Assembly: GCA_947498355.1 (NCBI GenBank)
Contig: CANMKA010000002.1
Coordinates: 204,993-268,992, forward strand
DNA: 64,000 nt
DNA from: an uncultured Paraglaciecola sp.
GTDB lineage: Bacteria > Pseudomonadota > Gammaproteobacteria > Enterobacterales > Alteromonadaceae
Reading direction: 5' to 3'
Both the position numbers and the translations under genes were made by a program. This document shows positions 1 to 9,013 of the stretch, piece after piece; positions within the stretch are counted from its first letter, which is position 1; each line of letters opens with the position of its first letter. The notes below the pieces were generated by a model. It was given only the letters and a program-made list of their open reading frames with translations, ran no database searches and had not been told where the DNA came from.

Positions 1-1
1 A

Positions 2-2158
2 ACGTTTTTAAAAGCCTCTGGATTAACCGCAGGTGGTCTGGTTTTGGGTGTGACTGTACCTAAACACGTGATAGCTGAGCTTTCGTCGGGTGCAGCGGCT
101 GACTTTAACCCAAGCGGATTTATTCATATCGCCGAAAATGGCGATACCACCATATATTGTGGTCGTTGTGAAATGGGGCAGGGGATCAGCACAGCGTTGC
201 CAGCAGCGGTAGCCGATGAACTTGAAGCAGACTGGGGCAGGGTCACAGTCAAACAAGGCGAAGGCAATATTGAGAAATACGGGCGGCAAGATACAGGTGG
301 TTCAGCCAGTATTCGCATTATGTTTATTCCCATGCGCGAGGCTGGCGCAGCTGCTAAGTTAATGCTGATAAGCGCTGCAGCAAAGGTTTGGAGCGTATCA
401 ACTGAACACTGCGTGGCGAGTCAGCACCAAGTTAAAAATACTCTAAATGGGCAAACCTTGGGTTACGGGGAATTAGCCAGTATAGCGGCTACTTTTGATG
501 TCCCCAAAGCGCCACCTCTTAAATCTAAATCTGACTACAAATACATAGGTAAGGGCTTATCTCGCCATAACTTGCCTCAGATAGTCACGGGGCAATTGAC
601 CTACGGGGTCGACACAAAAATGCCTGGGCTAGTATACGGAGCCATAGCTCATTGCCCTGTTTTGGGCGGTAAACTAACAAGCGTAAAAAACAAAGCTGCG
701 GCCTTGGCTATGACTGGGGTGTTAAAAGTAGTAGAAATCCCCCGCTTTGATGTGCCTTTTGGTTCAATTGGCGGGGTTGCAGTGGTTGCCGATAATACTT
801 GGACTGCGCAGCAAGCCCTCAAGCTATTAGAGATTAATTGGGATTTAGGACCTAACCAAACCTACGACACCCAAGCTTACAAAGCTCAACTGGTAAAAAA
901 TGTCGAATCGCCCGCTTTGCTTGGAGCAGAAAGAGGCGATGTGGACCAAGCTTTTGCACAGGCCAGCCAAATAGTAAAAGCGACCTATACGGGGGGGCAT
1001 GTTTCCCATTCGCCTATGGAGCCAAACGCCAGTGTCGTTTGGGTACAAGACGATAGCTGCGAAGTTTGGGCGGCTACCCAAAGCCCAGCAGATATCCAAA
1101 AGGTTTTAGGTCAATATTTAAAACGTGACCCGAAAGATATCTACGTAAATGTAACCATGGCCGGAGGCGCATTTGGGCGTAAATTTAAGTGTGATTATGT
1201 GCAAGAGGCAGCGGCCTTGTCTGTGGCTATGGGCGCTCCCGTGCAGCTCACTTGGTCGCGAGAAGCAGATATGCGAACCGGCTACTTTCATTCAATTAAT
1301 GCTCAACATGTGCAAGCATCGTTAGACGCCGAGGGCAATGTCACTGGTTGGTTACAGCGTATTGCTTTTCCACCTATTGGTTCGTTATTTAACCCTAAAG
1401 TAGACCGCGCCAGTGCCAAGGACATAGGTGAAGTGTTAAATCATCCCTTTGGGTTGAGTAATGTACGTAGTGAATCGGGTGAGGCTCCAGCTCATACACG
1501 TATTGGCTGGTATCGCGCCGTTTACGCGATTTTTTATGGGTTTTCGTTTGGTTCATTTGCCGATGAATTGGCCCATAAAACCAACAAAGATACCTTAACT
1601 ATGCTGCACAACCTCTACGATGCGAATCAGCAGCCCGATAAAAAAGAGCAAGTTATGCGCTCTAAGCGGGCTATCGATTTTACGGCTGAAAAAGCCAATT
1701 GGGCTGGGCGTGGCAGTCTACCTAAAAATCAGGGGTTAGGAATAGCCGTACACTATAGCTTTCAAACCTATGTCGCCATGGCGGTGAGAGTAGAAGTCAA
1801 CGGAGATGACATTAAAGTCCTTGAAGTTGATGCGGTAGTGGACTGCGGGCAAGTGTTGAACATCGACAGCGCTAAAGCGCAAATGGAAGGTGCTGTAGTC
1901 ATGGGGATGGGGTTGACGCTGCGTACCGAAATTGTGTTTCGCAATGGCGCAGTGGTTAATAGCAACTTTCATCAATACCCTGTACTTAGGATCAACGAAA
2001 TGCCCAAGGTTAACGTCTATTTTATCGAAAGCGATGCTAAGCCAACTGGCCTAGGTGAGCCCGGACTAGGGCCTTTTGCCCCCGCATTGAGTAATGCTGT
2101 GTTTGCCGCATCTGGCAAGCGATACCGTGACTTACCCTTTAAGCCTATGTCGATTTAG
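2..2158 (+). CDS. Molybdopterin-binding subunit of a xanthine dehydrogenase/IorB-type hydroxylase, 5' truncated by the window
   Basis: The frame is open from base 2, so the true start lies outside the window. The first visible residues (TFLKASGLTAGGLVLG) look like the end of a twin-arginine signal (RR-x-FLK), implying periplasmic export of a folded cofactor enzyme. The family binds the Mo cofactor and hydroxylates aldehydes or N-heterocycles. Family motifs are visible: the glycine-rich GGAFGRKFKCDY and the late GLGEPGLGPFAPALSNA, where the Glu of GEPG corresponds to the general base of this superfamily. Size fits the single-chain IorB type (about 720-750 aa) and not the separate small, medium and large subunit layout. 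A 2Fe-2S partner (IorA) would be expected just upstream. The substrate is unknown. Confidence 0.88.
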   Translation, partial: TFLKASGLTAGGLVLGVTVPKHVIAELSSGAAADFNPSGFIHIAENGDTTIYCGRCEMGQGISTALPAAVADELEADWGRVTVKQGEGNIEKYGRQDTGGSASIRIMFIPMREAGAAAKLMLISAAAKVWSVSTEHCVASQHQVKNTLNGQTLGYGELASIAATFDVPKAPPLKSKSDYKYIGKGLSRHNLPQIVTGQLTYGVDTKMPGLVYGAIAHCPVLGGKLTSVKNKAAALAMTGVLKVVEIPRFDVPFGSIGGVAVVADNTWTAQQALKLLEINWDLGPNQTYDTQAYKAQLVKNVESPALLGAERGDVDQAFAQASQIVKATYTGGHVSHSPMEPNASVVWVQDDSCEVWAATQSPADIQKVLGQYLKRDPKDIYVNVTMAGGAFGRKFKCDYVQEAAALSVAMGAPVQLTWSREADMRTGYFHSINAQHVQASLDAEGNVTGWLQRIAFPPIGSLFNPKVDRASAKDIGEVLNHPFGLSNVRSESGEAPAHTRIGWYRAVYAIFYGFSFGSFADELAHKTNKDTLTMLHNLYDANQQPDKKEQVMRSKRAIDFTAEKANWAGRGSLPKNQGLGIAVHYSFQTYVAMAVRVEVNGDDIKVLEVDAVVDCGQVLNIDSAKAQMEGAVVMGMGLTLRTEIVFRNGAVVNSNFHQYPVLRINEMPKVNVYFIESDAKPTGLGEPGLGPFAPALSNAVFAASGKRYRDLPFKPMSI

Positions 2159-2235
2159 ACCGGTATTTGTTAGCGAGTGTTTTGTGCAACTAAAACAGCT
2201 CAAATAAAAACATAGTGTACTTGGACTACTCAGCT

Positions 2236-2292
2236 GGACTACTCGGTAAGTCGTTTAACAGTTGACTGGCTGTTCGGGTAGTCCTTGTTTTT
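2236..2292 (+). terminator. Candidate rho-independent terminator after the molybdenum hydroxylase gene
   Basis: The arm GGACTACTCG (2236-2245) pairs with CGGGTAGTCC (2275-2284, one G-T pair) and is followed by TTGTTTTT. The loop is long (29 nt) but contains its own small ACAG/CTGT helix. The rest of 2159-2461 shows no gene. Confidence 0.5.
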
Positions 2293-2461
2293 AAGTCAAG
2301 TGCACAATAGCGATTTCTCCAGCTGTTCAATGCCTAGTGCAAGCGAGTTAACTTACGGCCAATTTGGGGTGCTGGGCTTTACTTTTTAAGGCAAATAAGC
2401 GACTCTGTAGTCAAATTTTTCGGCTGTTTTCGACTCTCTTTCAGGTAAAATCTCCTTCATT

Positions 2462-3373
2462 ATGCAAAACATTATCTTGTTATTTATCGTCGGCAGTGCG
2501 CTACTTTCGAGTTGTGCCAACCAGTTTCAAACCTCGTCTAGTACCAGTCAAATGAGTAACTTACTGCTTGCTGAGCCTGCGCCAATGAATCCTAAATCAC
2601 AGTTGGCCATTGCCCGTTACAGCCATATTTTGACCAGTGCCGAATTAGACGACGAGCAACGTGCTCAAGTCCATTTGCAGCGAGGGACGTATTACGACAG
2701 CCTAGGTTTATCTGGATTGGCCCAATACGATTACAATCAGGCTATTCAGTTAAAAAGTGATTTGGCCAGAGCCTATAACTCTATTGGCGTGCATTACACT
2801 CAACAGATGAACTTCATTCAGGCGTATGAATCATTTGATGCCACACTCGATATAGATCCGAGTTTAGACTTTGCTTTTTTAAATCGAGGTATTGCGCTGT
2901 ACTATGGTGGGCGCCCACAATTGGCCAGCGATGATTTAGATACATTTTACAATAAAAATAAAGCCGATCCACTGCGCGCCGTGTGGCGTTATTTAGCGCA
3001 AAGCGACATTGATAAAGCGTCCGCAATGGCTAGCCTAGCGGTCATTCGACCCGAACTCAGCGACGAAAATTGGGCAACCTATATAGTCGATTTGTTTTTA
3101 GGAGAAGTCACAGAAAATCAGGTGCTTGGTGCCCTCATTCAAGGTGTCACTAGTCAGCAGCAGCTTACCTATCGTTTGTGTGAAGCCTATTTTTACTTGG
3201 GTAAATATCACGTTGAACAGGGCAATAGCGGTATTGCGTCTAACTATTTTAAATTGTCTTTGAGCACCAATGTTTTTGAATATATTGAGCATAGATACGC
3301 TCGCTTAGAATTAGGCCGATTACGTGAGAAAAGCGCTGCTATCAACGATTTAGAGCCTAGCCAAGTACAGTAA
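2462..3373 (+). CDS. nlpI: Lipoprotein NlpI (TPR adaptor of envelope proteases)
   Basis: This 303-aa protein has a lipoprotein signal with lipobox LSSC (Cys18) and tetratricopeptide repeats over about residues 60-160. It keeps several stretches of E. coli NlpI (294 aa), including YDSLGL, LNRGIALYYGGR, FYLGKY and EHRYARLELG. In E. coli NlpI is an outer-membrane lipoprotein that delivers MepS to the Prc protease and scaffolds peptidoglycan hydrolases. The next gene starts 5 bp downstream and encodes a protein with a zinc-peptidase motif, so the two are probably co-transcribed. The ATG is chosen because the signal peptide begins there; the ribosome site is weak. Confidence 0.9.
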   Translation: MQNIILLFIVGSALLSSCANQFQTSSSTSQMSNLLLAEPAPMNPKSQLAIARYSHILTSAELDDEQRAQVHLQRGTYYDSLGLSGLAQYDYNQAIQLKSDLARAYNSIGVHYTQQMNFIQAYESFDATLDIDPSLDFAFLNRGIALYYGGRPQLASDDLDTFYNKNKADPLRAVWRYLAQSDIDKASAMASLAVIRPELSDENWATYIVDLFLGEVTENQVLGALIQGVTSQQQLTYRLCEAYFYLGKYHVEQGNSGIASNYFKLSLSTNVFEYIEHRYARLELGRLREKSAAINDLEPSQVQ

Positions 3374-3378
3374 ATACC

Positions 3379-4416
3379 ATGCCAACCTTTATACTGAGGA
3401 CGGCTTGGCTTATCGCTGCGTTGAGCTTTGGGGGGCTACTGTATACATGGCTTACTCCTGAGCCAACCATGCGAGTTGAACCTAAGCCAGAGGTGGTCGC
3501 GCCAAACTTAAATCAAGCCCTCGATTTATGGAACAATAAACAAAGGGCTGCAGCAGTGAATATGCTGGATAACCTTGTTGAAAATAGCTTTGATCAAAAT
3601 CTGCTTACCTACCATTTTTATTTATCGCATGCTTTAAACCGGACCCTGTATCAGTTCATTGCTGAGCAAGCCAAGGTTGACGAAACATGCCAACAAAACC
3701 TGTTATTGGTTGCCAGTAGCTTAGCCTCGTTGCAGCAAGCGGAGGCGTTCAAGGCTAAATTTGCCAAAGACTTACGCTTTTCGACTTTACCTATTTGTCT
3801 GCAACCTACGGTTTTCTTTGATCCTAGAGGACTAAAATGTGAGGTGAATGCCGCTGTAAACCAACGTGTGAGTTGCGATTTATCGGTTTTGGCTACATAC
3901 CTAAAGGGCCTAGAGTTTACGCATTTGGTGTTGTTTACTGAGCAAGGTAAAGCTTATGTACGCAACGGGATTATGTTTTTAGACAAAAAAGATAGTTACG
4001 ATGTGTTTATTCACGAACTGGCGCATTTTGCTGGATTCGCCGACGAATACCCGTTAAGTAAATCACTCGCCGATAAAATATGTGGTAGCCGGAATGTGCC
4101 AAACTTAAGGTTTGCTAGGAGTGATGGTCATGAGGTTAGTTTACATAACTATCCTACTGACAGCTTAAGTAAAGCTAGAACGTGTGACCAACATGAACTT
4201 CAAGCTTATAAATTATCGCCTAAGCTCACTTTTATGGAATTTCACGACTTGGCTTATATCCCCCAGAGCTACAAACAAGCATGGGTTGAGCAATTGAGCG
4301 ACAGAAGTACCTTGCCCTCGGCTCATGTTAATTTTGCACAACACTATCAGGACAAGGATAACGCAGAAGAGAGCCAATTTTGGTGGCAGTTGTATCAGGC
4401 CTACTTGAAACTTTAG
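3379..4416 (+). CDS. Membrane-anchored zincin-like metallopeptidase of unknown substrate
   Basis: I do not recognise a named family. Residues about 7-24 form one hydrophobic N-terminal anchor. The rest (345 aa in total) would be periplasmic, with four cysteines between 104 and 166 that could form disulfides. Residues 212-224 read HELAHFAGFADEY, a perfect HExxH zinc motif continued by G-x-A-D-E-Y, as in zincins whose third ligand is acidic or follows closely (M64-like and other DEY-type peptidases). Only 5 bp separate it from nlpI, which encodes a protease adaptor, so a role in envelope proteolysis or peptidoglycan turnover is plausible but inferred from position alone. Confidence 0.7.
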   Translation: MPTFILRTAWLIAALSFGGLLYTWLTPEPTMRVEPKPEVVAPNLNQALDLWNNKQRAAAVNMLDNLVENSFDQNLLTYHFYLSHALNRTLYQFIAEQAKVDETCQQNLLLVASSLASLQQAEAFKAKFAKDLRFSTLPICLQPTVFFDPRGLKCEVNAAVNQRVSCDLSVLATYLKGLEFTHLVLFTEQGKAYVRNGIMFLDKKDSYDVFIHELAHFAGFADEYPLSKSLADKICGSRNVPNLRFARSDGHEVSLHNYPTDSLSKARTCDQHELQAYKLSPKLTFMEFHDLAYIPQSYKQAWVEQLSDRSTLPSAHVNFAQHYQDKDNAEESQFWWQLYQAYLKL

Positions 4417-4477
4417 TCCATGCCTTTATAGCGTCTTATCTTATGCTAATTGGAATTGTGTCATTTGCGTGACAGTT

Positions 4478-4486
4478 TGGTATAAT
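4478..4486 (+). promoter_or_regulatory. Extended -10 promoter upstream of nadA
   Basis: TGGTATAAT (4478-4486) is an extended -10 element with a consensus hexamer, 38 bp before the nadA start codon. A weak -35 (TTGTGT, 4456-4461) is 19 bp upstream. This was read from sequence only. Confidence 0.5.
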
Positions 4487-4524
4487 AATCGAACGTTCAG
4501 TTTTATCCCCCAGCATTTGAAATT

Positions 4525-5583
4525 ATGTCCCAGCACGTACAAGTTGAAACGGTAGATTATCCGTTTCCTGCTAAACCTATTCCGTTATCTGTCAGTCAGC
4601 AACAAGCTTATGTGAAAGACATCAAGGCGCTTTTAAAGCAAAGAAACGCTGTGCTCGTCGCGCATTATTACACTGATCCAGAAATCCAAGCCTTAGCCGA
4701 GGAAACCGGCGGCTGTATTTCAGACTCATTAGAAATGGCTCGATTTGGCCGTGATTGTGAAGCCGATACCTTGATTGTTGCTGGGGTGAGGTTTATGGGC
4801 GAGACAGCAAAAATCTTGAGCCCAGAAAAAACCGTGTTAATGCCTACTTTAGAAGCCACATGCTCTTTAGATATAGGTTGCCCAGCGAAAGAGTTTTCTG
4901 CATTTTGTGACGCTCACCCAGATCACACAGTTGTGGTCTACGCTAACACCTCAGCAGCAGTAAAAGCCCGAGCCGATTGGGTGGTCACTTCAAGCATTGC
5001 TCTAGAAATTGTCGAACATCTCGATGCCCTAGGCGAAAAGATTATTTGGGGCCCAGACCGACATTTAGGTGCGTACATTCAAAAACAAACCGGTGCCGAT
5101 ATGTTGTTATGGCAAGGCGAATGTATTGTTCATGATGAGTTTTCTGCAAAAGCACTGAACGATATGCGCCATTTGCACCCAGATGCAGGGATACTTGTTC
5201 ATCCCGAATCACCAGCAAGTGTAGTTGCATTGGCCGATGCGGTAGGTTCAACAACGCAATTGATCAACGCCGCTCAGTCTTTGCCTCACGAGAAATTTAT
5301 CGTAGCCACCGACCGCGGCATTTTTTACAAAATGCAGCACGCAGCACCCAACAAAGAATTGCTCGAAGCACCAACAGGAGGCAATGGCGCTACCTGTAAA
5401 AGCTGCGCTCATTGCCCATGGATGGCCATGAATGGTTTAGATGCCATTAAGCAGTCATTAGTTGCAGAAAATGGCCACGAGATATTCGTAGATGAACAAC
5501 TTAGGCAACAAGCGCTAGTGCCACTAAACCGCATGTTAGATTTCTCGGCCCAAATGAAAATGAAGGTCACAGGAAACGCCTAA
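4525..5583 (+). CDS. nadA: Quinolinate synthase NadA
   Basis: This enzyme condenses iminoaspartate with dihydroxyacetone phosphate to quinolinate, the second step of de novo NAD synthesis, using a 4Fe-4S cluster in the cytoplasm. The protein is 352 aa. Cys113 (EATCSLD), Cys200 (QGECIVHD) and Cys297 ([10 protein letters not shown]) fall exactly at the positions of the three cluster ligands known for E. coli NadA. Other family signatures are HYYTDPEIQ near the N-terminus and [11 protein letters not shown] before the last ligand. It stands alone, with its own promoter upstream and tRNA-Ser downstream. Confidence 0.97.
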   Translation: MSQHVQVETVDYPFPAKPIPLSVSQQQAYVKDIKALLKQRNAVLVAHYYTDPEIQALAEETGGCISDSLEMARFGRDCEADTLIVAGVRFMGETAKILSPEKTVLMPTLEATCSLDIGCPAKEFSAFCDAHPDHTVVVYANTSAAVKARADWVVTSSIALEIVEHLDALGEKIIWGPDRHLGAYIQKQTGADMLLWQGECIVHDEFSAKALNDMRHLHPDAGILVHPESPASVVALADAVGSTTQLINAAQSLPHEKFIVATDRGIFYKMQHAAPNKELLEAPTGGNGATCKSCAHCPWMAMNGLDAIKQSLVAENGHEIFVDEQLRQQALVPLNRMLDFSAQMKMKVTGNA

Positions 5584-5766
5584 CATCTTTAATCACTAAA
5601 ATTGGCGGTTTTCCTTGATTCACCGCCAAGATTTCCCTACCATACGCCGCGTTCAGAAACTCATGTAGAGCGTTGAACCCAGCGGTTATGTATAAATCCC
5701 GTATGTCGAGGGCCGAAGCGTAATTGATTAACAACTTCGAAAGACGACGAAAAAATACAACAATTT

Positions 5767-5857
5767 GGAGAGATGGCTGAGTGGCTGAAGGCGCACGCCT
5801 GGAAAGTGTGTATACGTTTATAGCGTATCGAGGGTTCGAATCCCTCTCTCTCCGCCA
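5767..5857 (+). tRNA. tRNA-Ser (anticodon GGA)
   Basis: The acceptor arm GGAGAGA (5767-5773) pairs with TCTCTCC (5847-5853), followed by discriminator G and an encoded CCA (5855-5857). The anticodon arm CACGC/GTGTG encloses CTGGAAA, with anticodon GGA at 5801-5803. The T arm reads GGGTTCGAATCCC. The long variable arm of a class II tRNA (TATACG...CGTATC) is present. Total length is 91 nt with CCA. Confidence 0.97.
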
Positions 5858-5858
5858 A

Positions 5859-5905
5859 ATAAACGAAAAAGCCCCCGCGTAGTTTGCGGGGGCTTTTTCG
5901 TTTAT
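5859..5905 (+). terminator. Rho-independent terminator of tRNA-Ser
   Basis: A perfect hairpin of about 20 bp begins directly after the CCA. AAACGAAAAAGCCCCCGC (5861-5878) pairs with its exact complement at 5886-5903, with a 7-nt loop. The right arm carries the T-run and is the first base block of the tandem repeat that follows. Confidence 0.9.
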
Positions 5906-6652
5906 ACGGAGCTGAGTCGGGATGAGAAGCCTCGCGGTTCGACCAATCGTCGGGAACGATTGGCAACGCCGAAGGCGCACGCAGTGGCAAATACAGGGAA
6001 GTATTTGATTGAATCCCGGACGGCAGGTTTGCGATTTTTTTGTATTTGGCGGAGAGAGAGGTCTTGGTTCGGACCCTGTGTTCGACAAATTTGTCGGGAA
6101 CAAATTTGGACATGCGCAGCATGGTCGCGTAGCGACGAAATGCATGGACGCATTTCGCAATCCCTCTGACCGATAGTCTGATCATTTTGATTGAATCCCG
6201 AACGGTAGACTTGCGGGGGCTTTTTCGTTTATACGGAGCTGAGTCGGGATGAGAAGCCTCGCGGTTCGACCAATCGTCGGGAACGATTGGCAACGCCGAA
6301 GGCGCACGCAGTGGCAAATACAGGGAAGTATTTGATTGAATCTCGAACGGCAGTTATGCGATTTTTTTGTATTTGGCGGAGAGAGAGGTCTTGGTTCGGA
6401 CCCTGTGTTCGACAAATTTGTCGGGAACAAATTTGGACATGCGCAGCATGGTCGCGAAGCGACGAAATGCAGGGACGCATTTCGCAATCCCTCTGACCGA
6501 TAGTCTGATCACTTTGATTGAATCCCGAACGGCAGACTTGCGGGGGCTTTTTCGTTTATACGGAGCTGAGTCGGGATGAGAAGCCTCGCGGTTCGACCAA
6601 TCGTCGGGAACGATTGGCAACGCCGAAGGCGCACGCAGTGGCAAATACATGG
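5884..6652. repeat. 327-bp tandem repeat, about 2.35 copies, rich in hairpins and inverted tRNA-Ser 3'-end fragments
   Basis: Unit boundaries at 5884, 6211 and 6538 give an exact 327-bp period, and the third copy breaks off near 6652. Each unit starts with the right arm of the tRNA terminator. Each also holds short perfect hairpins whose loops contain GGGA or GGA: CCAATCGT/ACGATTGG, CAAATAC/GTATTTG, CAAATTTGT/ACAAATTTG, and CGAAATGC/GCATTTCG. At 6042-6060 and 6369-6387 there is a reverse-complement copy of the tRNA 3' end and its flank (TATTTGGCGGAGAGAGAG), followed by a degraded antisense T arm. Copies differ by only a few bases, so the duplication is recent or homogenised. Long open frames here are repeats read as protein, not genes. 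Confidence 0.9.
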
Positions 6653-6832
6653 GTGTATTTGAAGTACCTTTCCTCTATATGCTAAATGCCACTGAGAAGT
6701 AAACAATGCTAAATCAGAGCAGGGATTTAGCGTGGTTAATCTTTGTGATCCAGTCCTAAGGTAGATTAAGTGGCGTATTGGCTATGCGAATTTTGGGGCT
6801 GCCACAGAATTCTGAACGCTCTCCTTTGCAAA

Positions 6833-7624
6833 TCACGAGAGTGTATATCTGCACTTCGGAAAGCTGCTACACCCGAAGAATTTATTACCAGCATTAGGTC
6901 CTCTCTTAGCTACTCGCGAGACCAAATCAGAGTGACATTTTGGGCATTTTTTCACGGCTGATGATGGCCTAGCTGGCTCTGGACTCGCGCGGCCTTGTGC
7001 ATCTTCAACATGCACGTCTTTTATAATTGACAATAACTCGTTACCGTCAACAAGCTGAACAGGCAGGTTAGCGGCAAAGGCGATGGCTTCCTTTGTGTAG
7101 TCACCAGAGCAAACCACAAAAACAGATTTTGCTGATGACGCTTTCAGTACACCAAACATTTCTCGAACAACTGCGATACCAATTTTCGATTTGCGCCACT
7201 GCTTGCATTGTACGATGTGCGTTTCACCCTCTTTTTTTAACAGTAAATCGATTCCTCCGTCTGCTCCCTCAACCATATTCTCAGCAACAGAATATCCTTT
7301 GCGCCGAAACGCCTCGCCTACGAGTATTTCAAACTCTTGCCATGAAAGTGCTTTGAGCGTATCGATACTTTTTTGTTGAGCGAGGAGTTTTGCTCTTTTG
7401 TTTCGCATAAAGATAGACGCGATGGCTGGGATCAGGAATAGCCCCCCAAAAAACGGCGCAATGTTTTTACCTGCTTGAGTAAGCATGGATAAAAACGGGT
7501 TGTCAGAAGCTAGCGCAGGAAATACGTAACTTAAGCAAAGGTAAACGACCAGCCCGCTAAGAACACTAACCCACCAAGGTAGGTATGATAAAACGGTAAA
7601 TAGTGGTGGATCTTTTTTACTCAA
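6833..7624 (-). CDS. Membrane-anchored Mrr-type restriction endonuclease with C-terminal topoisomerase-like zinc ribbon
   Basis: This 263-aa protein has two hydrophobic segments (about residues 12-38 and 55-74). A PD-(D/E)xK nuclease fold of the Mrr_cat type follows at about 90-200, with catalytic Asp126 (GADGGIDL) and Gln139-x-Lys141 (QCKQW). Residues 227-263 form a four-cysteine zinc ribbon (CPKC ... C-x6-C) of the type found at the C-terminus of bacterial topoisomerase I. The family cleaves DNA, often modified or foreign, but the membrane-anchored version has no assigned target. It lies alone just downstream of the tRNA-Ser repeat array, a position typical of integrated accessory DNA. Function is from domains; biological role is inference. 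Confidence 0.8.
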   Translation of the reverse strand: MSKKDPPLFTVLSYLPWWVSVLSGLVVYLCLSYVFPALASDNPFLSMLTQAGKNIAPFFGGLFLIPAIASIFMRNKRAKLLAQQKSIDTLKALSWQEFEILVGEAFRRKGYSVAENMVEGADGGIDLLLKKEGETHIVQCKQWRKSKIGIAVVREMFGVLKASSAKSVFVVCSGDYTKEAIAFAANLPVQLVDGNELLSIIKDVHVEDAQGRASPEPARPSSAVKKCPKCHSDLVSRVAKRGPNAGNKFFGCSSFPKCRYTLS

Positions 7625-7874
7625 AATTGTTCAACCTTAAGGGATAGATAGATTGCTAAGTGCGTATTGTTGAATTTCTGTAACTTGCAAACAATAGACT
7701 AGTAAATTAATAGGTATAAGATCTGATATTTGAATAACGTGTTTGAAAAAAGTAGGTCTTCAAGGCAAAGTAGCCCTAGATAGTAATGCAACCGTGAGAT
7801 AGAACATGCTAAACAACTACGGCCTTTTTCTACCTCTTTCTAGATTATTTTTGAGGCTCCCTAAAAGGTCTGTC

Positions 7875-8786
7875 ATGCAACATAGAAACCTCCTCGTTGG
7901 ACTCGTTTTGTTGTGTTTCTCTGCGCACGGCTTTGCTAGTTGTTTACATAAAGGTGTAGCGTTGCAAGTACTTGGCTCTGGTGGCCCAGAGTTAGATGAC
8001 GATCGAAACTCATCAGGTTATCTAATTTGGGTCAACGGAAAAAGTCGGTTGCTTGTTGATGCAGGTTCTGGCACCAGTGTGGCTTTTGGCGAAGCTAAAG
8101 GTAGGTTTGAAGAGTTACGGGCGGTTTTACTAACACACTTGCACGTTGACCATGCTCAAGACCTCCCCGCGTTTGTGAAAGGCAGCTTTTTCACTTCTAG
8201 ACAGCAAAATTTATTGGTAATGGGCCCAGATGGTAATAGGCGCATGCCAGCTACCACTGAGTTCATTGAGCGCTTGTTTGGTAAAGATGGCGCTTTCCCT
8301 TATTTGAATGATTATGTCGATGCTGAGCAACAAAACGATTATCACCTTATCGGTAAGAACATGCCATTAACCAGAGGAGAGGTGACTCGTTATGCAATAG
8401 ATAAAGATATTACCGTCAGCGCTACAGCTGTTCATCATGGTCCTATTGCTGCGGTTGCTTGGAAAGTTGATGTTGGAGGTTGCACTATGGTGTTTTCTGG
8501 CGATCTGAGTAATGAATATGGTGTGCTAAAAACCTTCGCGGCGGGTGCAGATTTATTAATTGCCAATGCTGCTGTTCCCGAACATGCTGGTGTAGCGGCT
8601 AAAAATTTACATATGACACCCCTCGAAATCGCGCAGATTGCGAAACAGGCGAAAGTTAAAAAGCTTCTCTTATCTCACTTTATGAAGCGCACTTTGTCTA
8701 ACCAGCAAGCCATTTACAAAACTATCACTGAGCAATATCTTGGCTCTGTGATATTGGCTGAAGATGGCATGAATATAAGGTTATAG
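7875..8786 (+). CDS. Secreted metallo-beta-lactamase-fold hydrolase
   Basis: The start at 7875 is chosen over an in-frame ATG at 7806 because AAAGG lies 6 bp before it and the protein then opens with a clean signal peptide (MQHRNLLVGLVLLCFSAHGFA). The mature part has the zinc motif HLHVDHAQD, a later HHGP, FSGDLS and a C-terminal SHF. This is the pattern of the RNase Z/arylsulfatase-like branch of the MBL superfamily. Export argues against RNA processing and for an extracytoplasmic ester substrate such as a phosphodiester, sulfate ester or lactone. It precedes a polysaccharide-lyase/sulfatase block, which makes a polysaccharide-related role possible. The substrate is not known. Confidence 0.75.
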   Translation: MQHRNLLVGLVLLCFSAHGFASCLHKGVALQVLGSGGPELDDDRNSSGYLIWVNGKSRLLVDAGSGTSVAFGEAKGRFEELRAVLLTHLHVDHAQDLPAFVKGSFFTSRQQNLLVMGPDGNRRMPATTEFIERLFGKDGAFPYLNDYVDAEQQNDYHLIGKNMPLTRGEVTRYAIDKDITVSATAVHHGPIAAVAWKVDVGGCTMVFSGDLSNEYGVLKTFAAGADLLIANAAVPEHAGVAAKNLHMTPLEIAQIAKQAKVKKLLLSHFMKRTLSNQQAIYKTITEQYLGSVILAEDGMNIRL

Positions 8787-9013
8787 TCGGCTTTGTGTGG
8801 TTTTTTGCTCTGCTTTAACGGCATCATTTTTGATGTCTGACCTTTGACTTTACTGCTTCTTCGGCTTGTTGAGCCTTTGGCATACTATATTGTAGCTAAA
8901 TAAATTACGGAGCAGAAAACCCCTTCTGAGCATATTTTAAAGTACGGCATTGATGGTATTCACTCCCTTGGTCATCTAGTATACGGTTAATCCAGCTAAG
9001 AGCTTGTTACATA

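Noticed and set aside
5567..5720. A plausible-looking C-terminal peptide ([17 protein letters not shown]) antisense to the nadA end
   Set aside because: It has no start of its own outside the tRNA antisense frame and ends inside nadA.
5567..6496. Several long minus- and plus-strand frames across tRNA-Ser and the repeats
   Set aside because: They are antisense readings of the tRNA (a familiar false protein with RDSNPRYA-type text) and of the hairpin repeats; no ribosome sites, and the same peptides recur with each repeat unit.
5884..6652. CRISPR array
   Set aside because: The period is 327 bp, there are no short regular repeats with variable spacers and no cas genes.
5767..6832. Prophage or genomic-island attachment site at tRNA-Ser
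   Set aside because: The tRNA is intact, but I found no direct repeat of its 3' end downstream, only inverted or degraded pieces, and no integrase gene.
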